Source: Ruegeria atlantica
Lineage (GTDB): Bacteria > Pseudomonadota > Alphaproteobacteria > Rhodobacterales > Rhodobacteraceae
Reading direction: 5' to 3'
Length of the DNA: 64,000 nucleotides
NCBI GenBank assembly: GCA_013032095.1
Contig: WQBJ01000004.1
Location: forward strand, 186,001 to 250,000
Made by a program: the position numbers and the translations under genes. Positions 53,136 to 61,437 of this stretch are shown here, one piece after another. The notes under the pieces were generated by a model. It was not told the origin of the DNA and searched no databases. It saw nothing but the letters and a program-made list of their open reading frames with translations. The number at the start of each line of letters is the position of its first letter. The stretch's first letter is position 1.

Positions 53136-53708
53136 TTACTCAGCCTTCTGTGCCTCAATCGAAATCTTAACTTCAACCTCGTCACCGACGAACGGCGCGA
53201 ATTGGCCCAGATCGAAATCGCTGCGCACCAGAGTAGTCGTCGCATCGAAACCAGCCCAAGGCTTGTTTGCCATCGGGTGATCTGCCACCTGGTTCAGCTT
53301 GGCGTCCAGAACCACCGATTTGGTGACACCGTTCATGGTCAGATCGCCGGTAATGTTAGCGGTGTTCTCACCAGTCACCTCAATTCCGGTTGAGGTGAAG
53401 GTCACAAGATCGCCTTCGGCTGCGCCAAAGAAATCTTCGGTCATAAAGTGATCTTCGCGTGGCTTCCAGCCGGTGAACATCTCAACTACGGGCATCGAAA
53501 CGGTAACGCTGGACGCGGCAGGATCTTCTTGGTCGAACATGATCTCGCCCTCAAAGCCCGAGAACATGCCGGTTGTGGTAGAAAAGCCAAGATGATTGTA
53601 GCTGAAGACGACTTGGCTGTGGCTGGGGTCCAAAACGTATTTCTCGGCGCTGGCAAATGCCGACGTCGCCGAAACGGCCAGTGCAGCAGCAAGAAGGGTG
53701 GATTTCAT
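53136..53708 (-). CDS. Periplasmic YceI family protein
   Basis: 190 residues from ATG 53708 (GGAG upstream). Signal peptide MKSTLLAAALAVSATSAFAS, then YceI: KYVLDPSHSQVVFSYNHLGF, MFSGFEGEIMFDQEDPAASS, ITGDLTMNGVTKSVVLDAKL. Binds a long isoprenoid or fatty ligand in its barrel in known members. It lies convergent with the b561-YceI fusion, so the two YceI domains may act on the same ligand. Confidence 0.93.
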   Translation of the reverse strand: MKSTLLAAALAVSATSAFASAEKYVLDPSHSQVVFSYNHLGFSTTTGMFSGFEGEIMFDQEDPAASSVTVSMPVVEMFTGWKPREDHFMTEDFFGAAEGDLVTFTSTGIEVTGENTANITGDLTMNGVTKSVVLDAKLNQVADHPMANKPWAGFDATTTLVRSDFDLGQFAPFVGDEVEVKISIEAQKAE

Positions 53709-53834
53709 GATAATCTCCGCAATTTTGTGGATGCAAACCGAATGGGTTGCTCGATAACGAAAATGTGCTGCCCAAGGGCAGCACACAAGGTATATTATCT
53801 CACATTTTCTGTTCCTAGATGAACAGAATAAAAT

Positions 53835-54353
53835 TCAGGCGAAGATTGTTACACTTCCGCTCAGTTGCCCCTTGAGCGCCCGGCTGACATCCGCCGATTG
53901 CAGCGGCAGTTTCATCAGCAGGCTGCCATCGACATCATAAAGTTCGACCTGATCATCCGCGAAGCGGGCTCCACCCAGCGTGTCATAGCTACGGCGCAGC
54001 ACGGTTTGCGGGCGTCCGTTTTCGTTCTTCTGTAGAACCCGAACCTCCCGGCGGATCGGATCGAAATATGCGTCCGGGCGGGCATCCAGCAGTTGGATGG
54101 TCAGGAGGCTGACACCGATCAGCAAAAACAACAGCGACGCGGCAAGTTTGATGGGCCATACTTCGGCCGCCATTGCAGAACCAGGCACAAGCCACATGGA
54201 AAATGCCATCACTACCAGAAAGGCCCCAACAAGGCGGGCCAGAACCATGCGAACCTTCCAGTTCGGAGCGAATGCAATAAGAACAGGTACTGATTTCTCA
54301 TAGCGCCCGGCGTCTGCGGACTCTTGGAATGTATTCGTATTTATCGCACTCAT
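53835..54353 (-). CDS. Small integral membrane protein, unknown
   Basis: 172 residues from ATG 54353. Two membrane segments (RLVGAFLVVMAFSMWLVPGS and PIKLAASLLFLLIGVSLLTI) then a beta-rich cytoplasmic domain with AYFDPIRREVRVLQKNENG and GGARFADDQVELYDVDGSL. No family function is recognised. The longer open frame upstream lacks a start signal. A full CtrA-like site lies 110 nt upstream. Confidence 0.7.
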   Translation of the reverse strand: MSAINTNTFQESADAGRYEKSVPVLIAFAPNWKVRMVLARLVGAFLVVMAFSMWLVPGSAMAAEVWPIKLAASLLFLLIGVSLLTIQLLDARPDAYFDPIRREVRVLQKNENGRPQTVLRRSYDTLGGARFADDQVELYDVDGSLLMKLPLQSADVSRALKGQLSGSVTIFA

Positions 54354-54463
54354 ATCTGTCACCCTGTTTTCAGGTTGCCGTTCTGGGCTCCGAATGCTCG
54401 GATAGTCCCCGGTATGCAAAACAACTTTGAGCCGAAAAGCGTCAGGAATTGGGCAACGCAATG

Positions 54464-54478
54464 TTAATTGGGTGTTAA
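54464..54478. promoter_or_regulatory. Candidate CtrA-type site TTAA-N7-TTAA
   Basis: TTAATTGGGTGTTAA, a perfect TTAA-N7-TTAA, in the 293-nt gap between the membrane protein gene and rpsF. One or more such matches could arise by chance in 64 kb, so this stays tentative. The rest of the gap holds the leader of rpsF and no gene. Confidence 0.35.
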
Positions 54479-54646
54479 TAGCAGGACACCACCAAGGCGA
54501 AGTTGCGGGCTTGCCCCCCACGCTGAAACGTGTATATCGGGCCATCCTTCGCAAATCACATGAATCGCGCAGCCTCTCGTGGCAGGGTCGCGAAGGTCCA
54601 AATGGCCCCGCCTATGAAATGCGCCTCGATATAAACAGGAGTGCAC

Positions 54647-55000
54647 ATGCCACTGTATGAGCATGTAATGATCGCGCGTCAGGATTTGTCCAACGCGCAG
54701 GCAGAAAGCCTTGTCGAACACTTCGGCACCGTTCTGGCTGACAACGGCGGCAACGTCGTCGAAAGCGAGTACTGGGGCGTCAAGACAATGGCCTACAAGA
54801 TCAACAAGAACCGCAAAGGCCACTATGCCTTCCTGAAGACCGACGCCCCTGCTGGCGCCGTTCAGGAAATGGAACGCCTGATGCGCCTGCATGATGACGT
54901 CATGCGCGTTCTGACCATCAAGGTCGACGAGCATGCCGAGGGCCCCTCGGTCCAGATGCAGAAGCGCGATGAGCGCGAAGGCCGCCGCGAGCGCCGCTGA
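54647..55000 (+). CDS. rpsF: 30S ribosomal protein S6
   Basis: 117 residues from ATG 54647 with AGGAG upstream. PLYEHVMIARQDLSNAQAES, VVESEYWGVKTMAYKINKNR and GHYAFLKTDAPAGAVQEMER are S6. A charged C-terminal tail (QKRDEREGRRERR) is common in this group. First gene of rpsF-rpsR-rplI. Confidence 0.98.
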   Translation: MPLYEHVMIARQDLSNAQAESLVEHFGTVLADNGGNVVESEYWGVKTMAYKINKNRKGHYAFLKTDAPAGAVQEMERLMRLHDDVMRVLTIKVDEHAEGPSVQMQKRDEREGRRERR

Positions 55001-55027
55001 TCAACGCCTGACGAAAGGACATAAACC

Positions 55028-55255
55028 ATGGCCGCAAAACCATTTTTCCGCCGCCGCAAGGTCTGCCCGTTCTCGGGTGAGAACGCGCCGAAAATCGACT
55101 ACAAAGACACCCGTCTGCTGCAGCGCTACATCTCTGAGCGTGGCAAGATCGTACCTTCGCGCATCACCGCCGTTTCGGCGAAAAAGCAGCGTGAACTGGC
55201 CCGTGCTATCAAGCGCGCCCGCTTCCTCGCCCTGCTGCCCTACGCCGTGAAGTAA
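55028..55255 (+). CDS. rpsR: 30S ribosomal protein S18
   Basis: 75 residues; binds with S6 to the 30S platform. [40 protein letters not shown] and [11 protein letters not shown] are S18. The Cys in KVCPFSG is kept but not a full zinc set. Confidence 0.98.
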   Translation: MAAKPFFRRRKVCPFSGENAPKIDYKDTRLLQRYISERGKIVPSRITAVSAKKQRELARAIKRARFLALLPYAVK

Positions 55256-55267
55256 GGAGAGACTGAC

Positions 55268-55888
55268 ATGCAAGTTATCCTTCTGGAACGCGTTGCGAAA
55301 CTGGGTCAGATGGGCGACGTCGTTGACGTCAAGCCCGGCTACGCCCGCAACTTCCTGCTGCCCCAAGGCAAAGCTCTGAGCGCATCGGACGCCAACATCG
55401 CGTCATTCGAAGCCCAGAAAGCGCAGCTTGAGGCCCGCAACCTGGAAACCAAGAAAGAAGCTGAAGCACTGGCTGAAAAGCTGGACGGTCAGCAGTTCAT
55501 CGTGATTCGCTCGGCATCGGATGCCGGCGCTCTGTACGGCTCGGTCACTCCGCGTGACGCTGCAGACGCCGCGACCGAAGCTGGTTTCACCGTCGATAAG
55601 AAACAGATCGCCCTGATCGCACCGATCAAGGAACTGGGTCTGCACTCGCTGGCAGTTAAACTGCACCCCGAGGTCGAAGTTGAGATCAAGATGAACGTCG
55701 CTCGTTCGGAAGAAGAAGCCGAACTGCAGGCGTCGGGCAAGTCGATCCAGGAACTGGCTGCTGAAGAAGAAGCTGCTGCAGAATTCGAAATCGCCGAGCT
55801 GTTCGACGATATCGGTTCCGCTGCTTCGGACGATGAAGAGCTGGTAGCTGAAGAAGCACCTGCTGAAGAAGACGAAGCCAAAGCCTGA
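55268..55888 (+). CDS. rplI: 50S ribosomal protein L9
   Basis: 206 residues, longer than E. coli L9 (149) because of an acidic C-terminal tail rich in Glu and Ala ([20 protein letters not shown]). Core: [35 protein letters not shown], then the C-terminal domain with [17 protein letters not shown]. The tail is typical of Rhodobacteraceae. A strong terminator follows. Confidence 0.97.
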   Translation: MQVILLERVAKLGQMGDVVDVKPGYARNFLLPQGKALSASDANIASFEAQKAQLEARNLETKKEAEALAEKLDGQQFIVIRSASDAGALYGSVTPRDAADAATEAGFTVDKKQIALIAPIKELGLHSLAVKLHPEVEVEIKMNVARSEEEAELQASGKSIQELAAEEEAAAEFEIAELFDDIGSAASDDEELVAEEAPAEEDEAKA

Positions 55889-55909
55889 TCTGGGTTTGTA
55901 AATTTTGAG

Positions 55910-55938
55910 AAGGCCGCACAATTGTGCGGCCTTTTTTT
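55910..55938 (+). terminator. Terminator after rplI
   Basis: Perfect palindrome AGGCCGCACA-AT-TGTGCGGCCT (55911-55932) with CTTTTTTT tail. Confidence 0.93.
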
Positions 55939-56038
55939 GTGCCCGCACTAGGCGGCAAAATTCAGCCAGATTCTAGACCTACGGTTGCAGCTGGCGCGCT
56001 GTCTTCTATCATCGCGCCTTGAAATTTGGAGTACACAG

Positions 56039-56515
56039 ATGACATCTTTTTTGCGCCGTGGCGTACTGGCCATGTTGCTTGCGATCCCCTTCGCCGCCTG
56101 CGGCGGACCGGAAACACCGACACAGGTTGCATTTGATCCTCCTCTGTATCCCAATGAAACTCCTGAACTGCGCGCCTCAATCAACAAGTGGGCAGATCAC
56201 TACGAGTTGCCGCGAGAGCTTGTTCATAAACTGGCAGTACGCGAAAGCACCCATCGCCCCTGGGCCGTGAACCGCCCCTACTACGGCCTGTTGCAAATCC
56301 TACCAGCGACAGCACGCTCGATGGGGTATACAGGAAATGCTCAGGGCCTGCTGGATGCGGACACCAACCTTGAATTTGCTGGCAAGTACCTGCGCGGCGC
56401 TTGGTTGTTGTCGGACGGAGATCAGCAACGGGCAATATTTCTGTACGCAAAGGGATATTGGCCGGAAGCCAAAGCCAGAGGCATGCTGGTCGAAACCGGA
56501 TTGGCGCCCCAATAA
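56039..56515 (+). CDS. Lytic transglycosylase SLT-domain lipoprotein
   Basis: 158 residues from ATG 56039 (GGAG upstream). Lipoprotein signal ending in the lipobox AIPFAAC (Cys ~21). SLT core: ELVHKLAVRESTHRPWAVN with catalytic Glu, YYGLLQILPATARSMGYTG, LLDADTNLEFAGKYLRGAWL. Cleaves peptidoglycan at MurNAc-GlcNAc bonds from the periplasmic face of a membrane. Smaller than soluble Slt70. Confidence 0.9.
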   Translation: MTSFLRRGVLAMLLAIPFAACGGPETPTQVAFDPPLYPNETPELRASINKWADHYELPRELVHKLAVRESTHRPWAVNRPYYGLLQILPATARSMGYTGNAQGLLDADTNLEFAGKYLRGAWLLSDGDQQRAIFLYAKGYWPEAKARGMLVETGLAPQ

Positions 56516-56668
56516 ATCCATGCATATTCAGGAAAAATAATGGCAGTTAGACGCGAAACTGCGTCAAGATGAGAGGATTTTCGCCTAAACCAAGAAGATT
56601 TGCATGTTTCTGTTGCTTGAAGTACGCATTAAGCTTGTGCGATTTGAACAATTCCCTTGCAGATACCC

Positions 56669-56689
56669 CCTAGGTTGACGCAACGTAGG
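56669..56689. promoter_or_regulatory. Candidate lux-type box upstream of luxR
   Basis: CCTAGGTTG and CAACGTAGG with ACG between, 21 bp, only one mismatched pair. It lies 61 nt upstream of the luxR GTG and overlaps TTGACG, a possible -35, so a bound LuxR could repress or autoregulate. The 235-nt gap before luxR holds no gene. Confidence 0.5.
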
Positions 56690-56750
56690 CGAGAAGAAAG
56701 ACAGACTAGGCGCTTAGGGGGATGAAAGCGTCGTTGTAAAGGTTGGACAG

Positions 56751-57452
56751 GTGAAACTCATAGACTTGGCCGCGATCGACCATGAGGAGAGGTCGGCTGC
56801 AGACATCATAAATTCCGTCTGTGAGGAATTGGGCTTTGATTATGCCTCCTATGCGACCATGAATCCGGTCAAAGGGGACGTGCAGGGCTATGCCAACTAT
56901 CCAGACGAATGGAAGATTCACTATGGTAGTCATGGCTTCCATCACTTCGACCCAACCTTGTACAAATCCGCTCTCAGCATCGCACCAGTAGATTGGGCGC
57001 GGTTCGATCAAGATGAGAAGTTTAACTCTGTATTCCGGGACGCCCATGATTTTGGGATTACCTCGCGCGGGCTGACGGTGCCTGTTCGCGGCCCTTACGG
57101 GGAATGCGGGTTGCTGAATGTTACCCGGGATTGTTCTGATGCCGAATGGGAAAGTCTGAAGAAACGCGTCATGGGTGATCTTCAGATGGCCGCAGTTCAA
57201 GCACATGATACTGTCATGCAATCTGGCCTTCTTGCCAAAGCACTATACCTACCGGCCCTTTCGACGCGCGAAAAAGAGATCCTGCAATGGGTGGCTGAAG
57301 GTAAATCTCAGCAGGACATCGGTGATATCCTCTCAATTTCCCACCGAACCGTTGAAGTTCACATGCGGTCCGGACGCGAAAAACTGGGAGCCTTGACCAC
57401 GCCCCAAGCTATCGGACGGGCCATTGGTCTGGGTCTAATCGCGCCAGGATAA
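56751..57452 (+). CDS. LuxR family autoinducer-binding transcriptional regulator
   Basis: 233 residues from GTG 56751. The AHL-binding domain keeps the invariant residues: W54 and Y58 (DEWKIHY), D67-P68 (FDPTLYK), W82 (PVDWARF), G107 (SRGLTVP). The C-terminal HTH is complete (LSTREKEILQWVAEGKSQQD, ISHRTVEVHMRSGREKLGA). It should bind an acyl-homoserine lactone and control target promoters. It is 97 nt upstream of luxI in the same direction. Confidence 0.95.
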   Translation: MKLIDLAAIDHEERSAADIINSVCEELGFDYASYATMNPVKGDVQGYANYPDEWKIHYGSHGFHHFDPTLYKSALSIAPVDWARFDQDEKFNSVFRDAHDFGITSRGLTVPVRGPYGECGLLNVTRDCSDAEWESLKKRVMGDLQMAAVQAHDTVMQSGLLAKALYLPALSTREKEILQWVAEGKSQQDIGDILSISHRTVEVHMRSGREKLGALTTPQAIGRAIGLGLIAPG

Positions 57453-57505
57453 GCAAAAAAACCGCAAAAATACGGGAAACCCCCAATAGTTTCTGGTCAC
57501 AACTT

Positions 57506-57522
57506 GGTTAACTCTGAGTTCA
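57506..57522. promoter_or_regulatory. Imperfect repeat upstream of luxI
   Basis: GTTAAC-TCTGA-GTTCAC, half-sites one mismatch from inverted repeats, within a wider TGGTTA (57505-57510) ... TAACCA (57526-57531) repeat. It also reads TTAA-N7-TTCA, one base short of the CtrA consensus. A lux-type box or CtrA site is possible; low certainty. Confidence 0.35.
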
Positions 57523-57549
57523 CGGTAACCAGACTGTAGGGGGATGGAA

Positions 57550-58398
57550 ATGATCATCGTAATTGATGGTATCAACCAACATTTGTTTAGTGATGTCCTG
57601 GACGAGATGTTCAAACTTCGGGCCCGCGTGTTCGGAGATCGGCTAGGCTGGGAAGTTAACATCAAGGACGGACGCGAACGCGATATGTTCGACGATCTAA
57701 GTCCGGCACATGTCGTTAGCATCGATGACGAGGGGGAAGTCGTCGGATGCATGCGCCTGTTGCAGACAACCGGTCCGCACATGCTTGCCGACGTTTTCAA
57801 CTCCATCCTGGACGGTGAACCGCCGCTTCGCAGTTCGCAAGTGTGGGAAGCAACCCGGTTTTGCGTCGATACTAAAAAGCTCGGCCGCGGGCGAGGTAAG
57901 AATTCCGTCTCTTACGTCACCAGCGAAGTTATGATCGGCTCGTTCGAATACGCCAAGATGGCGGGTGTCCTAGACTCGATCGCCGTGATTGACCCTGTGA
58001 TGAACCGCGTCCTACAGCGCTCAGGAAACGCGCCGTACGACTACCTTGGTACCGCCAAACCGATGGGCAAGGTGGTTGCGATGGCAGCGATGATGGATTG
58101 CTCGGATGAGCGGATTTCGGGCATACGCGAATATGCGGGCATCGAGCATGACGTCTTTATGACCGAGGAACAGGCGCTGGCACGTTTTGCCCTCAGCAAA
58201 ACCGCAAAGCCTGCGAATGTCGATCACAAACCGCTGACCGAACTTGAGAAGTATTTTGTCGAACAAATGCATTCGGCGAGAACGAAAGACGAAGTCAGTG
58301 CTGTACTGAAGCTGATCGAAGCGCTTTCGGACCGATTTACGCCAGAGCAGAAAACCGCTCTGCTAAGTACCCCCCGTGCTTTTGCTCATGAGGCCTGA
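57550..58398 (+). CDS. LuxI family acyl-homoserine lactone synthase, long form
   Basis: 282 residues from ATG 57550, with AGGGGG six bases upstream (ATG 57544 would touch the ribosome site). Makes N-acyl-homoserine lactone from SAM and acyl-ACP or acyl-CoA. All LuxI invariants are there, one place earlier than in LuxI: R24, F28, W34, D45, D48, R69, E100, R103. Usual LuxI proteins have ~200 residues; here ~70 extra residues form a helical tail (LTELEKYFVEQMHSARTKDE and on). Pairs with luxR upstream. Confidence 0.95.
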   Translation: MIIVIDGINQHLFSDVLDEMFKLRARVFGDRLGWEVNIKDGRERDMFDDLSPAHVVSIDDEGEVVGCMRLLQTTGPHMLADVFNSILDGEPPLRSSQVWEATRFCVDTKKLGRGRGKNSVSYVTSEVMIGSFEYAKMAGVLDSIAVIDPVMNRVLQRSGNAPYDYLGTAKPMGKVVAMAAMMDCSDERISGIREYAGIEHDVFMTEEQALARFALSKTAKPANVDHKPLTELEKYFVEQMHSARTKDEVSAVLKLIEALSDRFTPEQKTALLSTPRAFAHEA

Positions 58399-58430
58399 CC
58401 CCCTCACCTCATAGTACAAAAGCCACCCAC

Positions 58431-58467
58431 CGGAGCCGTCTGATTTACAGACGGCTCCGCTTTTTTT
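58431..58467 (+). terminator. Terminator after luxI
   Basis: CGGAGCCGTCTG (58431-58442), loop ATTTA, CAGACGGCTCCG (58448-58459), then CTTTTTTT. Confidence 0.93.
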
Positions 58468-58496
58468 ATGCCCATACAGGAATGGGCGGAAGAGGA

Positions 58497-59828
58497 TTAC
58501 TCCTCTTCCAGTGCCTCAACGGCTTTTTGCAGGTCGTCTTTGCTGACCTCTTTGTCGGCAACCTGAGCCAGTTCGAACACGTAATCGATGACCTTGTCTT
58601 CGAAGATCGGTGCGCGCAGCTGCTGCTGCATCTGAGCGTTCTGCTGAACGAACTCAAAGAACTGACGTTCCTGACCGGGGTACTGGCGCGCTTGGTTCAT
58701 GATTGCCTGAGTCATCTCGGCATCGGTCACTTCAACCTCGGCCTTCTGGCCCAGTTCGGCCAGCAGCAGGCCCAGACGCACGCGGCGCTCGGCCAGTTTG
58801 TTGTGCTCGTCGGTGGGCTCGATCTCACCGTGGTCGTGGCCTTCCACTTCCGGGTTTTCTTCGTGCCACAGCTGGTGTGCGATCTGCTTGGCTTCGGCTT
58901 CAACCAGCGACGGCGGCAGGTCGAACGAGACTTTGTCGTCCAGCGCGTCCAACAGGGCGCGCTTCATCACTGCGCGCGACGCACCGTTGTACTCGGCTTC
59001 CAGACGCTCGGCGATCTGACCTTTCAGACCTGCCAGATCTTCGGCACCGAATTTGGTGGCCAACTCGTCATTGATCTCGGCAGCGACGGGTTCTTTCACT
59101 TCTTTCACGGTGCAGGTGAACACAGCGTCTTTGCCGGCCAGATGCTCGGCACCGTATTCCTCGGGGAAGGTGACGTTGACGTCTTTTTCTTCCTCAGCCT
59201 TCACACCAACCAGTTGCTCTTCGAAGCCGGGGATGAAGCTGTTGGAACCCAGTACCAGCGGATAGTCTTCGGCCGAACCGCCTTCGAACTCTTCGCCATC
59301 TACTTTACCAACGAAGTCGATCACAACCTGATCGCCATCCTTGGCTTTCGAACCCTTGCGGCGCGCTTTGAAGTCCTGAGCGGTTTCCGCCAAGCTGTTC
59401 AACGCTTCTTCGATGGCTGCGTCGTCGGCTTTAACAACCAGCTTTTCCAGCTCGACCGATTTCAGGTCCACCTCGGGGATTTCCGGCAGCGCCTCATAGG
59501 ACATCTCGACTTGAACGTCGTCGCCCTCTTTCCAGTCTTCGTTGGTCATTTTGACCTGCGGCTGCAAAGCCGGACGGTCACCGCTGTCTTCGAAGTGCTT
59601 GTTCATGGCGCCGTCGATGCTTTCCTGCATCGCTTCGCCCAGCAGGCGCTGGCCAAACTGCTTTTTCAGCAGCGCCATAGGCACCTTGCCTTTGCGGAAG
59701 CCCTTCATCTCAATCTCAGGCTGCGCTTCGACCAGTTTCTCGTTTACTTTGTCGTCCAACTCAGCTGCGGATACGACGATGTTGTAACCGCGTTTCAGAC
59801 CTTCGTTTAGCGTCTCGGTAACCTGCAT
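58497..59828 (-). CDS. tig: Trigger factor
   Basis: 443 residues from ATG 59828, giving the usual start [18 protein letters not shown]; an 11-residue longer frame lacks a signal. Ribosome-binding domain with [20 protein letters not shown] (GFRxGxxP), the PPIase domain ([20 protein letters not shown]), and a helical C-terminal chaperone domain. Folds nascent chains at the exit tunnel. The order tig upstream of a porin is in separate transcripts. Confidence 0.97.
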   Translation of the reverse strand: MQVTETLNEGLKRGYNIVVSAAELDDKVNEKLVEAQPEIEMKGFRKGKVPMALLKKQFGQRLLGEAMQESIDGAMNKHFEDSGDRPALQPQVKMTNEDWKEGDDVQVEMSYEALPEIPEVDLKSVELEKLVVKADDAAIEEALNSLAETAQDFKARRKGSKAKDGDQVVIDFVGKVDGEEFEGGSAEDYPLVLGSNSFIPGFEEQLVGVKAEEEKDVNVTFPEEYGAEHLAGKDAVFTCTVKEVKEPVAAEINDELATKFGAEDLAGLKGQIAERLEAEYNGASRAVMKRALLDALDDKVSFDLPPSLVEAEAKQIAHQLWHEENPEVEGHDHGEIEPTDEHNKLAERRVRLGLLLAELGQKAEVEVTDAEMTQAIMNQARQYPGQERQFFEFVQQNAQMQQQLRAPIFEDKVIDYVFELAQVADKEVSKDDLQKAVEALEEE

Positions 59829-59957
59829 TATGGTAGTCCCCATAGGATTCGGGGCGCGCAAAACGGCGCGCCGGGCAAATTTGACGCCTTCTATTTGCCC
59901 TGCCGCCCACGCGCAAGAGGCAAAGCCCGGATCAGCCTTGTTTTGCCGTCGAATCCA

Positions 59958-59990
59958 ACAAAAAACGCCCCGGATCTAACCGGGGCGCGT
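59958..59990 (-). terminator. Terminator after the porin gene
   Basis: CGCCCCGG (59966-59973) with CCGGGGCG (59980-59987), loop ATCTAA; U-tract on the minus strand (59958-59965), 20 nt after the porin stop. Confidence 0.9.
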
Positions 59991-60009
59991 GTTCTTCAGG
60001 GTGCTTGGA

Positions 60010-61134
60010 TCAAAACTTCCAGAGTGCGCCCAATACCCAAGCTTCGTTTTTGTCGAAATCGACTGTGTCGTCGAAGTCATGGTTGCGATACTTCAGATAG
60101 GCATCGGTGTTGATGCTGTCGATCCGCTGAACCACCGCAATACCCCAGGACTTGGTGCTGGACCCTTGATTTTCAAAATCAGAGCCGTCGAAATAGTCGA
60201 TACCAACGCCGGTTTTGCCCCACGACACCCAATCACCTTCATAAGCAAGCTTGGTGTACCAGTAATCCGGATCACTTGCACCTTCAGAGGTATCGTCACG
60301 CGTACCAAGGGCCGCAGTAAAGCTAAAGCCGCTCGGCAACAGAACCGAGGCCGAACCGATCGTATCCTTTCGCTCGCCCGAACCATCATCAAAATCTCGC
60401 ACCGCATAGGCTACGCTGGCGGCGAACTCGACGCCTCCGGCAAAGGTGTTGCCGTAGGAAACGGCGATGTCGTAGTAGTCGTCGTCATCGGTGCTGGACA
60501 GGATGTTCTGACCATAGGCGATCGCGGCGGAGAAGCCGTTGAAATCGGGTGTGTCATAGCGGATGCGGCCCCGACGCGCGCCGTCAAAGTTGCTAGCCGA
60601 GTCACCAACGGTGATATCGCTCAGGATGCCGTCTGATCCGCGATAGAAAAACGCTCCGTTTTCATCGTTAGTGAAGGAATACAGGGCCGTTCCAACATAA
60701 GACAGATCGGTTTCGGCGGCCCCGTCCGAGGCCATGCTACCCTGACCGGCCGAAAACTTGCCGTACCCACCCTTAAGTGAGAAATCGACGTGTCTGATAT
60801 CTTCGCGAGTCCAACCGTTGGTATTGGTTCCATCCTGGTTGGCCGTCCCAGTGCTTGGCAATCCCAAACCGGTTTCAAAGCGGAACATGAACTCATTGCT
60901 GCCGTAGGGTTGCATCAAACGCAAACCCACCCGGCTGTTGGACAGGTCATTGTCCAGCAAACGCGTTTCTGTTTCTTCGCCGTCATCAACAGACACAATC
61001 ACCGGGTCTAATTGGCCGTACAGCAGGACATAGCCGCCACTGTTGTTTTCGTACTTCAGTTCCGCCGCGGCAGGAATTGCTGTCGTTGCCGCTAAAATTG
61101 CAGCCACTGAAGACAGTCTCAACTTTTGGGTCAT
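60010..61134 (-). CDS. Outer membrane porin (alphaproteobacterial, Rhodobacter-type)
   Basis: 374 residues from ATG 61134 (AAGG eight bases upstream; GTG 61143 is less likely). Signal peptide ending SSVAAILAATTAIPAAA. A beta-barrel of alternating strands follows, with a constriction-loop region rich in Asp and Gly, and the C-terminal Phe (WVLGALWKF) needed for outer membrane assembly. General diffusion channel by family. Abundant protein, strong terminator. Confidence 0.93.
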   Translation of the reverse strand: MTQKLRLSSVAAILAATTAIPAAAELKYENNSGGYVLLYGQLDPVIVSVDDGEETETRLLDNDLSNSRVGLRLMQPYGSNEFMFRFETGLGLPSTGTANQDGTNTNGWTREDIRHVDFSLKGGYGKFSAGQGSMASDGAAETDLSYVGTALYSFTNDENGAFFYRGSDGILSDITVGDSASNFDGARRGRIRYDTPDFNGFSAAIAYGQNILSSTDDDDYYDIAVSYGNTFAGGVEFAASVAYAVRDFDDGSGERKDTIGSASVLLPSGFSFTAALGTRDDTSEGASDPDYWYTKLAYEGDWVSWGKTGVGIDYFDGSDFENQGSSTKSWGIAVVQRIDSINTDAYLKYRNHDFDDTVDFDKNEAWVLGALWKF

Positions 61135-61437
61135 TTTACTCACCTTGAAAATTCCGGCTTTTAGTAGCCCTCAATTGCGCACATATTGCTTAGTTTCCAG
61201 TGATCTGAACCAATACTTTCGAAGTATTGCACGTTTACCACTCAGATCTCATGAGCCAGAAAATTTCCCATTATAATCAGATTCTTAGCCACAGCATCGC
61301 CGTGACCCGAGAGCCACTCCAAGCGGATTCTGACGCTCAGCCATGCATCTGGCAAACACTCACTTTGACGTCACACCAACCCCGTCGGCTATTTGCCGCC
61401 GAAGATGCGATTGATCGGCCAATTCCCGCTCAGAAAG
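61135..61437. other. Porin upstream region without a gene
   Basis: 303 nt, lower in GC than its neighbours. It should hold the porin promoter and leader on the minus strand. TATAAT at 61272-61277 lies on the plus strand but has no good -35. I see no RNA gene or repeat here. Confidence 0.5.

Noticed and set aside
58482..59810. 442-residue open frame opposite tig
   Set aside because: Antisense to a certain gene, Phe/Leu/Gly-rich low-complexity product, no ribosome site.
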